In this document: positions 52,312-60,608 of the stretch, one piece after another
How the letters are laid out: every line of letters begins with the position of its first letter
How positions within the stretch are numbered: position 1 is the first letter of the stretch
Assembly: GCA_016872555.1 (NCBI GenBank)
Contig: VGZO01000013.1
Coordinates: 1-64,000 of the forward strand
From: Planctomycetota bacterium
GTDB taxonomy: Bacteria; Planctomycetota; Planctomycetia; Pirellulales; UBA1268
DNA length: 64,000 nucleotides
Reading direction: 5' to 3'
The notes under the pieces: model-generated
What the model was told of the DNA's origin: nothing
Database searches by the model: none
Seen by the model: only the letters and a program-made list of their open reading frames with translations
Position numbers and translations under genes: made by a program

Positions 52312-53166
52312 ATGCGCTGGGAAGGTCGTCGTCAGAGCGAGAACGTCGAGGATCGCCGGAGCATGGCCGCGCCCGCTTTCGTCGGCGGCAGCCTGCTCAC
52401 GCTGCTGATCATGTTCACGATGCTGTTCTTCGGTGCCGATCCGCGGCAGGTCGCGGCGATCGCGCCCCAAGCCGGACCGCCGCGCGTCGCCAAGAGCCCG
52501 GCGGCGAAGAAGGCCGACGAGGAGATGACGAAGTTCGTCAAGACCGTCCTTGCCGACACCGAGGACGTGTGGGGGCAGTTGTTTCCCAAAGCGTTCGGCG
52601 CTCGCTACTCGCCCCCCACGCTCGTGATCTTCGAGAAGGCCGTCCAGAGCGCCTGTGGCATGGCGAGCGCCGCCGCCGGCCCCTTCTACTGCCCGCTCGA
52701 CAAGAAGGTGTACATCGACCTGGCGTTCTACGACGAGCTCAAACGCCGCTTCGGTGCCCCGGGTGACTTCGCCCAGGCCTACGTGGTCGCCCACGAGATC
52801 GGACACCACGTCCAGAACCAGCTCGGGATCAGTGCCAAGGTCCAGTCCCTCCAGGGCAGGGTGCCGCAGGCGGAATACAACAAGTACTCGGTGCGGATGG
52901 AGCTGCAGGCCGACTTCCTCGCCGGAGTCTGGGCCCATCACGTCGCCCGCTACGCGGGAATCCTCGACGAGGAGGACATCTACGAGGCGGTGAATGCCGC
53001 CCAGGCGATCGGCGACGACCGGATCCAGGCGAAGACGCAGGGTTACGTCGTCCAGGAAGCGTTCACGCACGGCACGAGCGAGCAGCGCGCCCGCTGGTTC
53101 CTCCACGGCCTCACGACCGGCGATCCGCGCCTCATGGACCGGGCCTTCGAGGTCGACGAACCGTGA
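52312..53166 (+). CDS. Neutral zinc metallopeptidase (YpfJ-like)
   Basis: 284 residues. Starts MRWEGRRQSENVEDRRS, the invariant opening of the PF04228/YpfJ family, then one membrane helix (about 24-42, VGGSLLTLLIMFTMLFFGAD). The zinc motif HEIGHH (H161, E162, H165) is intact, with a probable third ligand in ELQADFLAGVWAHH. The 160 bases between the MFS stop and its ATG are C-rich and hold no gene. It faces outward, by analogy with YpfJ; the natural substrate is not established. Confidence 0.9.
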   Translation: MRWEGRRQSENVEDRRSMAAPAFVGGSLLTLLIMFTMLFFGADPRQVAAIAPQAGPPRVAKSPAAKKADEEMTKFVKTVLADTEDVWGQLFPKAFGARYSPPTLVIFEKAVQSACGMASAAAGPFYCPLDKKVYIDLAFYDELKRRFGAPGDFAQAYVVAHEIGHHVQNQLGISAKVQSLQGRVPQAEYNKYSVRMELQADFLAGVWAHHVARYAGILDEEDIYEAVNAAQAIGDDRIQAKTQGYVVQEAFTHGTSEQRARWFLHGLTTGDPRLMDRAFEVDEP

Positions 53167-53170
53167 TCGC

Positions 53171-54604
53171 ATGCGGATCCTGCTGACGGGCGCCTCGGGA
53201 TACGTCGGCGGTTGCCTGCTCGACGCCCTCCAGGCGCGCGGCCACTCCGTCCGCTGCCTCGTGCGCCGGCCGGAGCGGCTCGCCGGCAGGACTGCCCCGA
53301 CGACCGAGATCGTCGCCGGCGACGCGACCGACCGCGCCGATCTCGACCGGGCGTGCGCCGGCATCGACCTCGCCTACTGGCTCGTCCACTCGATGGAGAG
53401 CGGCGTCGATTTCGAGCGCGCCGACCGGCTCGCGGCGGAGCACTTCGCCGCCGCGGCCCGGGCGGCCGGCGTGCGGCGGCTGGTCTACCTCGGGGGCCTC
53501 GGCGCCGACGGCGACCGGCTCTCGGCGCATCTCCGCAGCCGCCATGAGGTTGGAGCGATCCTCGCCGCCAGCGGCCTTGACGTCGTCGAGCTGCGGGCGT
53601 CGATCATCATCGGGGCGGGCAGTTTCTCGTTCGACCTGGTGCGGACGCTCGTCGAGCGGCTCCCGGTGATGATCTGCCCGGCGTGGCTGGCGACCCCGAC
53701 GCAGCCGATCGCGATCGCCGACGTCGTCGCGGCGTTGGTGGCGGCCATCGACCTGCCACCGGGGCAACCACGGATCATCGAGATCGGCGGGCCGGACAGG
53801 GTGTCGTATGGCGCTATCATGCGGGCGTAGGCCCGCGAACGCGGCCTGACCCGGCTGATGATTCCGGTACCGGTGCTCACACCGCGGCTGTCGAGCCTGT
53901 GGCTCAAGCTCGTCACCCCGCGCTATGCCAAGGTGGGCAGGAAATTGATCGACGGCCTCAAGAACCCCACCGTGGTCACCGATCCCGGGCCGATGCGTGA
54001 TCTGCCGCTGTCGCCCCGCGGCCTGGCCGACGCCGTCCGCGAGGCGATCCAGGACGAAGACCGCTCGTTCGCCGGTCGGCGCTGGGCCGAGACGGCCGAC
54101 GTCGACGAGCTTCCGGCCCGGTACGGCGGCCACCCCGAGGGGACGCGTCTCGTCGATCACCGCCACGCCACGGTGGCCGTCCCTCCGGCGCGGGCCTTCG
54201 CTGCCATCGAACGGATCGGCGGCGTCCACGGCTGGTACGCGCACGACTGGCTGTGGCAGTTGCGCGGCTGGATCGACCGGCTCTTCAGCGGGCCCGGGAT
54301 GGGGCGCGGGCGCCGCGACCCCGATCACCTTGCCTCCGGCGACACCCTCGACTGCTGGCGAGTCGAAGTCTGCGACCCGCCGCGGCGGCTGCGACTGGCC
54401 GCCGAGATGCGGCTCCCCGGCCGCGGCTGGTTGGAATTCGAGGTCGTGCCCCGGGACGATGCCGTGACGATCCACCAGACCGCGGTCTTCGATCCCAAGG
54501 GGCTGTTCGGCCTCGCCTACTGGTACGCGATCTGGCCGCTCCACGAGCTCGTCTTCAGGCAGATGCTCGCGGGGATCGTCCGGGCGGCGAGGCGCCGGCG
54601 CTGA
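53171..54604 (+). pseudogene. SDR/NAD(P)H-binding DUF2867 oxidoreductase split by an in-frame amber codon
   Basis: A gene of 478 codons with one internal stop. Codons 1-219 are an NAD(P)-binding atypical SDR (LLTGASGYVGGCLLDAL from residue 4, then LAYWLVHSMESGVDFERAD), and codons from 221 on continue the same family in the same frame (ARERGLTRLMIPVPVLTPRL, then a DUF2867 domain ending FRQMLAGIVRAARR). Codon 220 is TAG (53828-53830), in a place where relatives, as I recall them, have Tyr in a 'REYARxRG' type motif, so a single TAC-to-TAG change would explain it. The stop lies in the loop of a perfect 6-bp hairpin (GCGGGC-GTAG-GCCCGC). It is either a recent pseudogene, a sequencing artefact, or translated by readthrough or re-initiation at 53858. 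Confidence 0.82.
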
Positions 54605-54619
54605 CGGCCCGCGCTCCGG

Positions 54620-55642
54620 TCACAGCGTCTCGGCGGGGCGCTGGACGCACTCCCGGCCGGTGTCCTCCGACTCGATCTGGATCGTCGTGTGGGCGATCCC
54701 GAACAGGGAGCGGAGATCGGCCGACGCACGGCGCAGCACCGTGTCGTGACGGCCGGGTTCGGGCACCACCAGGTGGACGGTGAGCGAGATCTCCGACGTG
54801 CTCGCGTTCCAGACGTGGAGGTCGTGGACCTCCGCCACGCCGGGAATGGCGGCGAGGAGGTCGGTGAGTGCCTCCGGCTCGAGCCCGCGCGGCACCGCGT
54901 CGAGCGCCAGATCGACGCTCTCGCGGAACAGGTCCCAGGTGCCGACCATCACCGCCGCCGTCACGAGGATGCTCACCAGCGGATCGATCCACGATCGCCC
55001 GGTGAGCGCGATCAACGCGCCGGCGACGACCACCCCTGCCGACACGGCGGCATCGGCGGCCATGTGAAGAAAGGCCCCGCGGACGTTGGCGTCGCCCCGG
55101 GCTCCACGCGCCAGGAGCACGGCGGTGAGGGTGTTGATCGCGACCCCGACCGCGGCGACCAGAGCGACGGTCCACCCGGCCACGGGTGCGGGCTCGAAAA
55201 ACCGGCGCCACGCCTCCCAGAGGAGCACTCCGCAGGCCGTCAGCAGCAGCACCGCGTTGGCGAGCGCCGCGTAGATCGTCGAACGACGGAACCCCCACGT
55301 GTAGCGCCGTGTCGGCGGGCGCCGGGCGAGATGGCTCGCCCCCCACGCCAGGAGCAGGCCGAGGACGTCGCCGGCGTTGTGGCCGGCGTCGGCGACCAGC
55401 GCCAACGACCCAGCCCACAGTCCGGCCACGACCTCGACGATCACGAACAGGGTGTTGAGCGCCACGCCCAGGCCGAGGGCCCGGTCAAGTCCGCCCGAAG
55501 ACAGTGCGCCGAGATGGTGGTGCCCGTGGCCGTGATGACCGTGGCCGCAATGGTCGTGACCGTGATGGCCATGGCCAGCGGGGCCGTGGTCGTCCGCACG
55601 GGCCTTCGCCGTTGTGCCGCCGTGGGGCTGCGTCGCCGTCAT
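54620..55642 (-). CDS. Cation diffusion facilitator (Zn/Co exporter, ZitB/CzcD-like)
   Basis: 340 residues. A His-rich N-terminus (HGHHGHDHCGHGHHGHGHHH, about 24-43) is followed by six membrane helices. The metal site residues of the CDF family are present: ADAGHNAGDVLGL in TM2 and HMAADAAVSAGV in TM5 (HxxxD twice). The cytoplasmic C-terminal domain (HDLHVWNASTSEISLTVHLV) matches CDF regulators. It should export Zn2+ or similar divalent ions from the cytoplasm in exchange for protons. The ATG at 55642 begins MTATQPHGG. Divergent from the second Gfo/Idh gene. No MerR- or ArsR-type regulator gene is adjacent. Confidence 0.93.
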   Translation of the reverse strand: MTATQPHGGTTAKARADDHGPAGHGHHGHDHCGHGHHGHGHHHLGALSSGGLDRALGLGVALNTLFVIVEVVAGLWAGSLALVADAGHNAGDVLGLLLAWGASHLARRPPTRRYTWGFRRSTIYAALANAVLLLTACGVLLWEAWRRFFEPAPVAGWTVALVAAVGVAINTLTAVLLARGARGDANVRGAFLHMAADAAVSAGVVVAGALIALTGRSWIDPLVSILVTAAVMVGTWDLFRESVDLALDAVPRGLEPEALTDLLAAIPGVAEVHDLHVWNASTSEISLTVHLVVPEPGRHDTVLRRASADLRSLFGIAHTTIQIESEDTGRECVQRPAETL

Positions 55643-55742
55643 GGGGAACGATTCCGATCGGCCCTCGGCATCGGGTAGCATCTGCGGCCGGGGGCTTCGT
55701 CCGATCATACCGACGGATCGCCGATCCCTGCGGGAGGCGCAC

Positions 55743-56867
55743 ATGGAACCGATGCGGGTGGCGGTCATCGGCCGGACCGGCCGGGGGGATTACGGGCACG
55801 CGATCGACGAACTGTGGGCCGACATTCCCGGCACCAAGCTCGTCGCCGTCGCCGACGAGTCGGCCGACGGGTTGGCCAAGGCGGTCGCGCGTCTGAAGCT
55901 CCCCGCCGACGCCGGCCACCGCGACTGGCGGGCGATGCTCGCCGCGGTCAAGCCGGAGATCGTCGTCCTCTGCATGCGCCACATCGACTGCCACGCCGAG
56001 ATGGCGATCGCGGCGGCGAAGGGCGGGGCGCGCGGGATCTTCATGGAGAAGCCCTTCGTCCCCACCGCGGCCGATGCCGATGCGGTGATCGCCGCCTGCC
56101 GTACCGCCGACACCAAGCTCGGCCTCGCGTTCGTCAACCGGCACGGTCCGACCTACGGCGTCGTCCGCGACCTCGTCGAAGAGGGGCGGATCGGCCGCCT
56201 GCTGGAAATCCGCGCCCGCGGCAAGGAAGACCAACGCGGTGGCGGCGAGGATTTGTGGGTCCTCGGGTCGCACATGCTCGACATGATGGCCGACATCGGT
56301 GGCGGTCCGATCTGGTGCCAGGCGTCGGTCACCACGGGAGGACGGCCGATCACGAAAGCCGACGCGATCACCGGCCCGGAGGGGCTCGGTCTGATCGCCG
56401 GCGACGCGGTCCACGCGACGTTCGGTCTCGGCGACGGCCCGGTCGGCTTCTTCTCCAGCGTCCGCGAAGCCGGCCTCAAGCAGCCGCCGTTCGGGCTGAT
56501 GCTCGTCGGCACCAAGGGGGCGATCCACGTCCGCTCCGACCAGATCCCCCACGCCTACCTGCGCGAGGCGCCGTTGTGGCGCGTCGACAAGGAGTTTCCC
56601 TGGCGTCCGATCGGCCCCGGGGGGCTCGACGATCCGCCCCCCGCGGCGGATGCCGATCGCGCCAAGGAACGCGCCGGCTGGGCACGGCGTGCGGCACTCG
56701 ATCTGGTCGACGCGATCCAGTCCGACCGTGAGCCGACCACGGGGATGTATGCCGGCCTGACCACGGTCGAGATGACCGCGGCGATCTACGCGTCGGCCTT
56801 GGCGGGTAGGCGGATCGACTGGCCGCTCGAGAAGTCGCTGCCCGACCGTGGCAACCCGCTCGCCTGA
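55743..56867 (+). CDS. Gfo/Idh/MocA family oxidoreductase (second copy)
   Basis: 374 residues. Starts MRVAVIGRTGRGDYGHAIDE after three residues, with an atypical Rossmann loop (GRTGRGDYGH rather than GxGxxG), then MEKPFVPTAADADAVIAAC as the EKP loop and a C-terminal sheet domain. Gly-rich GGGEDLWVLGSHMLDMMADI supplies a catalytic-type His. GGGAGG lies before the ATG at 55743. Its sequence differs clearly from the first copy at 48739, so it is not a duplicate. It is followed on the same strand by an esterase and a sulfatase, suggesting a polysaccharide or sugar-derivative pathway, but the substrate is unknown. Confidence 0.88.
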   Translation: MEPMRVAVIGRTGRGDYGHAIDELWADIPGTKLVAVADESADGLAKAVARLKLPADAGHRDWRAMLAAVKPEIVVLCMRHIDCHAEMAIAAAKGGARGIFMEKPFVPTAADADAVIAACRTADTKLGLAFVNRHGPTYGVVRDLVEEGRIGRLLEIRARGKEDQRGGGEDLWVLGSHMLDMMADIGGGPIWCQASVTTGGRPITKADAITGPEGLGLIAGDAVHATFGLGDGPVGFFSSVREAGLKQPPFGLMLVGTKGAIHVRSDQIPHAYLREAPLWRVDKEFPWRPIGPGGLDDPPPAADADRAKERAGWARRAALDLVDAIQSDREPTTGMYAGLTTVEMTAAIYASALAGRRIDWPLEKSLPDRGNPLA

Positions 56868-56903
56868 CGACACCCGTTCGCCGCTCCCGCGAGGAACCCG
56901 CCG

Positions 56904-57770
56904 ATGTTTTGCCTGCTGCCCGCGCTCGTGGTCATCACCGCCGTAACCGCCCGTGCGGCCGATCCCGACGAGATCGTCCTCTGGCCCGACGGCGTGCCGG
57001 AGCCGCGCGTCGCCGGTGAACCGGCCGAGACGGTGGAGAAGGGCAAGGACGGGATCCAGCGCCGCACCAACGTCTCCGTCCCACGGTTGGTCGTCCACGG
57101 CCTGCCGCCGGCGGCCGACGGCGCGCCACGGCCGGCGGTGATCGTCGCCCCAGGGGGTGGTTACTCGATCCTCGCCGACGAGCACGAGGGAACGGACATC
57201 TGCCGGTGGTTCAACGAGCGGGGGATCGTCGCCTTCACGCTGCTGTACCGCGTCCCGACGGGCCGCGGCCCCGGTTCGGACGTCGGACCGGTGATGGACG
57301 CGCAGCGTGCCGTCTCCGAGGTCCGCCGCCGCGCGGCCGAGTTGCGGATCGATCCTGCCCGGATCGGCCTGATGGGATTCTCCGCCGGCGGCCACACGGC
57401 GCTGGTCGCGGCGACCACGAAGGCCGGCTTCCCCGGGGCGGACAGCGCACCCTCCGCCCGGCCCGACGTGACGATCCTCATCTATCCCTGGCGGGTCGTC
57501 GCCGACGACGGCCCCGGCCTCTGGCCCGGTGTGACGATCGACCAGGGCACCGCGCCGATGTTCATCGCGCAGACGGCCGACGACACCGCCTCGCCGGTGC
57601 GCGGGGCGCTGGCGCTGTATGGCGCCCTGACGACGGCGAAGGTGCCGGCGGAACTCCACGTCTACGAGAAGGGGGGCCACGGCTACGGGATGCGGCCGCG
57701 TGACGGCGCTCCGGGCACCGGTGACTGGCCGGCGCGGCTGGCCGACTGGATGAAGACCCATGGCTTCTGA
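56904..57770 (+). CDS. Exported alpha/beta hydrolase (acetylesterase-like)
   Basis: 288 residues. Signal peptide MFCLLPALVVITAVTARA, cleaved near residue 18. The fold is the alpha/beta hydrolase of the xylan/pectin acetylesterase kind: IVAPGGGYSILADEHEG (oxyanion loop HGGG-like, here APGGGY), nucleophile GFSAGG (S160), probable Asp in AQTADDTASPV and His in GGHGYGM. It is therefore predicted to remove acetyl or similar ester groups from polysaccharide in the periplasm. The neighbouring sulfatase fits a common carbohydrate target. Confidence 0.88.
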   Translation: MFCLLPALVVITAVTARAADPDEIVLWPDGVPEPRVAGEPAETVEKGKDGIQRRTNVSVPRLVVHGLPPAADGAPRPAVIVAPGGGYSILADEHEGTDICRWFNERGIVAFTLLYRVPTGRGPGSDVGPVMDAQRAVSEVRRRAAELRIDPARIGLMGFSAGGHTALVAATTKAGFPGADSAPSARPDVTILIYPWRVVADDGPGLWPGVTIDQGTAPMFIAQTADDTASPVRGALALYGALTTAKVPAELHVYEKGGHGYGMRPRDGAPGTGDWPARLADWMKTHGF

Positions 57771-57802
57771 GCGAGACCGACGGCACGTGCGAGGGGATTC
57801 CG

Positions 57803-59608
57803 ATGGGGATTGGTGTGGCCGCCGTCTGGCTCGTCGTGCTCCTGTCCGCCGTCCCGGCGATGGGCGCCCGCCCCCCCAACGTGATCGTGATCCTCGCCGA
57901 CGATGCCGGCCCCGGTGACTTCTCGTTCACCGGCAACACCAACCTCGCGACGCCGGTGATCGACGGCCTGGCGCGCGACGGCGCCCGGCTCGAGCGGTTC
58001 TTCGTACAGCCGGTCTGTGCGCCGTCGCGCGCCGAGTTGCTCACCGGCCGCTGGCACTGCCGCGGCGGCGTCCGTGGGGTCTCGCTGGGGCAGGAGCGTC
58101 TCGACCCCGGCGTGCGGACGATCGCCGAGGTGTTCCGCGACGCCGGCTACGCCACCGCCTGCTTCGGCAAGTGGCACCTCGGCACGCAGGGCCCCCACCA
58201 TCCCCGGGCACGGGGCTTCGAAACCTTCGTCGGCTTCACCGAGGGGCACTGGGGCGACGCCTTCGATCCGCTCCTCGAGGCCGACGGCGAGTTCGCCGAA
58301 CACCCGGGCTACCTCGCCGACGTGATCGCCGAGCGGACGGTGGCCTATCTCGACCGCTGCCGGGAGACCGCTCCCGACCGCCCGTTCTTCTGCCACGTCG
58401 CCTTCAACACCCCCCATTCCCCCTTCGACGTGCCCGACGCCGACTGGGAGCGGTTCCGCGACCGTCCGCTCCCGCTCCGCGGCAGCGACGGCGACGACGA
58501 GGACCTGCCGACGACCCGCGCGGCATTGGCGATGGTCGAGAACATGGACCGCAACGTCGGTCGGGTGCTCGCGGCGCTCGAGCGCCATGCGATCGCCGAC
58601 GACACGATCGTGGTCTTCTTCTCCGACAACGGCGCCAACGGCGCGCGGTGGAGCGGCGGCCTGCGCGGCCGCAAGGGGACGGTCGACGAGGGGGGCGTGC
58701 GCAGCGTCTGTTGCCTCCGCTATCCCAGGCGGATCGCCGCCGGCACAAGGATCGACGCCCTCGCCGGGGCGATCGACCTGTTGCCCACGCTCGCCGGCCT
58801 GGCGGGGATCGCTCTCGCCCCTCCGCAACCGCTCGACGGCATCGACCTGGCACCGCTGCTGGTCGGGGATGGCGGCGGCGATCTCGCCGCCCGGCTCGCG
58901 GGCCGGGCCCTGTACGCGGTGTGGGGGGGCAAGGTGAGCGTGCGCACCGCCGGGCACCGGCTCGACGGCCAGGGGCGGCTCTACGACATGCAGGTCGATC
59001 CCGGCCAGTCGCGCGACATCGCCGCCGCCGATCCCGACACGGCCGCCCGGCTCGGCGGGCTGGTGGCGGCGTTCCGCCGCGACGTCGTCGCGCTCCAACC
59101 GCGCCCCTTGCCCGAGCGCTTCTTCGTCGGCCATCCCGCCTGGCCGTGGACGGAGCTTCCCGCCCGCGACGGCATCGGGCACGGCGGCGTCGTGCGCAGC
59201 GCCCGCGCCCCCAACTCCTCCCACTTCACCCGGTGGACGACCGCCGCCGATTCGATCACCTGGACGGTGGAGGTGGTGACACCGGGGCGCTACGAGGCGG
59301 ACCTCTGGTACACCTGCCCGCCGGCCGATGCCGGGGCGACGGTGCGCCTCACGGCGCTGCCCGACGGCGCGGACCTGGCGGCACGGTCCGTCACGGCGAC
59401 GGTCACACCCGGCTGGGATCCCCCCGCCAACCGCGGCGACGACCGCGTCGGGCGCGATGCGGAAAGCTTCGAGAAGCCGTTCCGAACGCTCCCGCTCGGG
59501 ACGATCGACTTGGCCGCGGGCCCGCAGACGCTCCGCCTCGACGCCCCGGCCGTGCCGGGAGCCACCGTCGCCGACGTCCGCCGCCTTGTCCTCCGTCCCG
59601 TCCCCTGA
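57803..59608 (+). CDS. Exported formylglycine-dependent sulfatase
   Basis: 601 residues. Signal peptide ending near residue 21 (VLLSAVPAMGA). RPPNVIVILADDAGPGDF opens the alkaline-phosphatase-like fold with the metal aspartates, and CAPSRAELLTGR is the Cys-type sulfatase signature, so C72 should be converted to formylglycine by a maturation enzyme not in the window. Other active-site pieces are GKWHLG and SDNGANGARW. The C-terminal 150 residues (about 450-601) are an extra beta-rich domain with no catalytic motif, possibly carbohydrate-binding. Lies between an esterase and a propeller protein on the same strand. Predicted to desulfate polysaccharide in the periplasm. Confidence 0.93.
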   Translation: MGIGVAAVWLVVLLSAVPAMGARPPNVIVILADDAGPGDFSFTGNTNLATPVIDGLARDGARLERFFVQPVCAPSRAELLTGRWHCRGGVRGVSLGQERLDPGVRTIAEVFRDAGYATACFGKWHLGTQGPHHPRARGFETFVGFTEGHWGDAFDPLLEADGEFAEHPGYLADVIAERTVAYLDRCRETAPDRPFFCHVAFNTPHSPFDVPDADWERFRDRPLPLRGSDGDDEDLPTTRAALAMVENMDRNVGRVLAALERHAIADDTIVVFFSDNGANGARWSGGLRGRKGTVDEGGVRSVCCLRYPRRIAAGTRIDALAGAIDLLPTLAGLAGIALAPPQPLDGIDLAPLLVGDGGGDLAARLAGRALYAVWGGKVSVRTAGHRLDGQGRLYDMQVDPGQSRDIAAADPDTAARLGGLVAAFRRDVVALQPRPLPERFFVGHPAWPWTELPARDGIGHGGVVRSARAPNSSHFTRWTTAADSITWTVEVVTPGRYEADLWYTCPPADAGATVRLTALPDGADLAARSVTATVTPGWDPPANRGDDRVGRDAESFEKPFRTLPLGTIDLAAGPQTLRLDAPAVPGATVADVRRLVLRPVP

Positions 59609-59695
59609 CCGCGCGGACCCGTGGCCAACTGGCGGGCCGGAGCGGCCCGCGGTACCCTGCGCCGGTCGCCCTTCGCCCCGCGGGAGCTCTCGCCG

Positions 59696-60583
59696 ATGCC
59701 GACCGTCATCCAGCGCTGCCGCTTGGTCGCCCTGTCCGCCACGCTCCTCGCGGCCGCCCCCGGCTCGCTGCCGGCCCGTGCGCAGGGCGACGTTTCCCCG
59801 GACACCCCGGAGTATCCCCTGGCCGTCGCGCCGGCGGCCGATGGAGCGCTCCTCTGCGCCGACCGCGTGCTCCCCGGGTTGTGGCGGATCGCCGACGGCA
59901 CGGCGACGGTGTTGTTCCAAGGATCGAAGAAGTTCCGCACGCCGCTCAATGCCGTCCGCACCGTCGCCATCGCCCCCGACGGCACCGTCTGGGCCGGCGA
60001 CCCGGCGACGCGCGATGTCCACCGGATCGCCGCCGACGGCACGGCGACGCCGCTCACCGGCGGAAAGATCGGGATCCCGATCGACATCGCCATCGATTCG
60101 CGCGGCACGCTGTTCGTCTCCGACCTCGAGACCCAGCGCGTGTGGCGCGTCGCGGCAGGCGCGACCGAGCCGACGGAATTGGCCGTGCTGGCGGCGCCGC
60201 GCGGCCTGTTCGTCGACGCCCAAGACCGGCTCTGGGCGGTGGCCGCCTCGGGCGACGCGCCGCTGGTGCGGATCACGGCCGATGCCACGGTCGAACCGGT
60301 GGTCAAGTCGCGGGCGTTCCAGTTTCCCCACGACGTCGTCGTCACCGCCGACGGCACGGCCTACGTCAGCGACAACTACGCGGTGGCGGTGTGGAAGGTG
60401 GCCCCCGACGGGAGCGTGAGCACGTGGCTCTCCGGCGCGCCGCTGGCCGGCCCGGTCGGTCTCGCGATTCGCGGCGACCGGATCCTCGTCGCCGATCCGA
60501 AAGCGCGGAACGTGTTCGAGGTCGATGCCGACGGCAAGGCCGCGCCCCTCCTCCCCGCCCCCCGCGGTCCCGCCGGGTCGTGA
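59696..60583 (+). CDS. Exported SMP-30/NHL-like beta-propeller protein
   Basis: 295 residues. Signal peptide ending near ARAQG (about residue 29). The body is a six-bladed propeller with repeats such as AIAPDGTVWAGDPATRDVHR, AIDSRGTLFVSDLETQRVWR and VTADGTAYVSDNYAVAVWKV, as in SMP-30/gluconolactonase and NHL proteins. No lactonase metal ligands could be assigned with confidence, so catalysis is not claimed. GGGAG at 59682-59686 precedes the ATG at 59696. It ends 25 bp before the convergent CRTAC1-type gene and follows the sulfatase by 87 bp, so it probably shares its transcript. Confidence 0.85.
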   Translation: MPTVIQRCRLVALSATLLAAAPGSLPARAQGDVSPDTPEYPLAVAPAADGALLCADRVLPGLWRIADGTATVLFQGSKKFRTPLNAVRTVAIAPDGTVWAGDPATRDVHRIAADGTATPLTGGKIGIPIDIAIDSRGTLFVSDLETQRVWRVAAGATEPTELAVLAAPRGLFVDAQDRLWAVAASGDAPLVRITADATVEPVVKSRAFQFPHDVVVTADGTAYVSDNYAVAVWKVAPDGSVSTWLSGAPLAGPVGLAIRGDRILVADPKARNVFEVDADGKAAPLLPAPRGPAGS

Positions 60584-60608
60584 GGCGGACGGCCCGGCCC
60601 CTTGTCAC

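Noticed and set aside
50530-53364. A 944-residue open frame on the - strand opposite the MFS transporter and Zn peptidase
   Set aside because: Low-complexity antisense shadow of well-supported genes with signature motifs on the + strand.
57683-60331. An 882-residue open frame on the - strand opposite the esterase, sulfatase and propeller genes
   Set aside because: It is Arg/Gly/Ala-rich, lacks any family landmark, and overlaps three well-supported + strand genes. It is an antisense shadow of GC-rich coding sequence.
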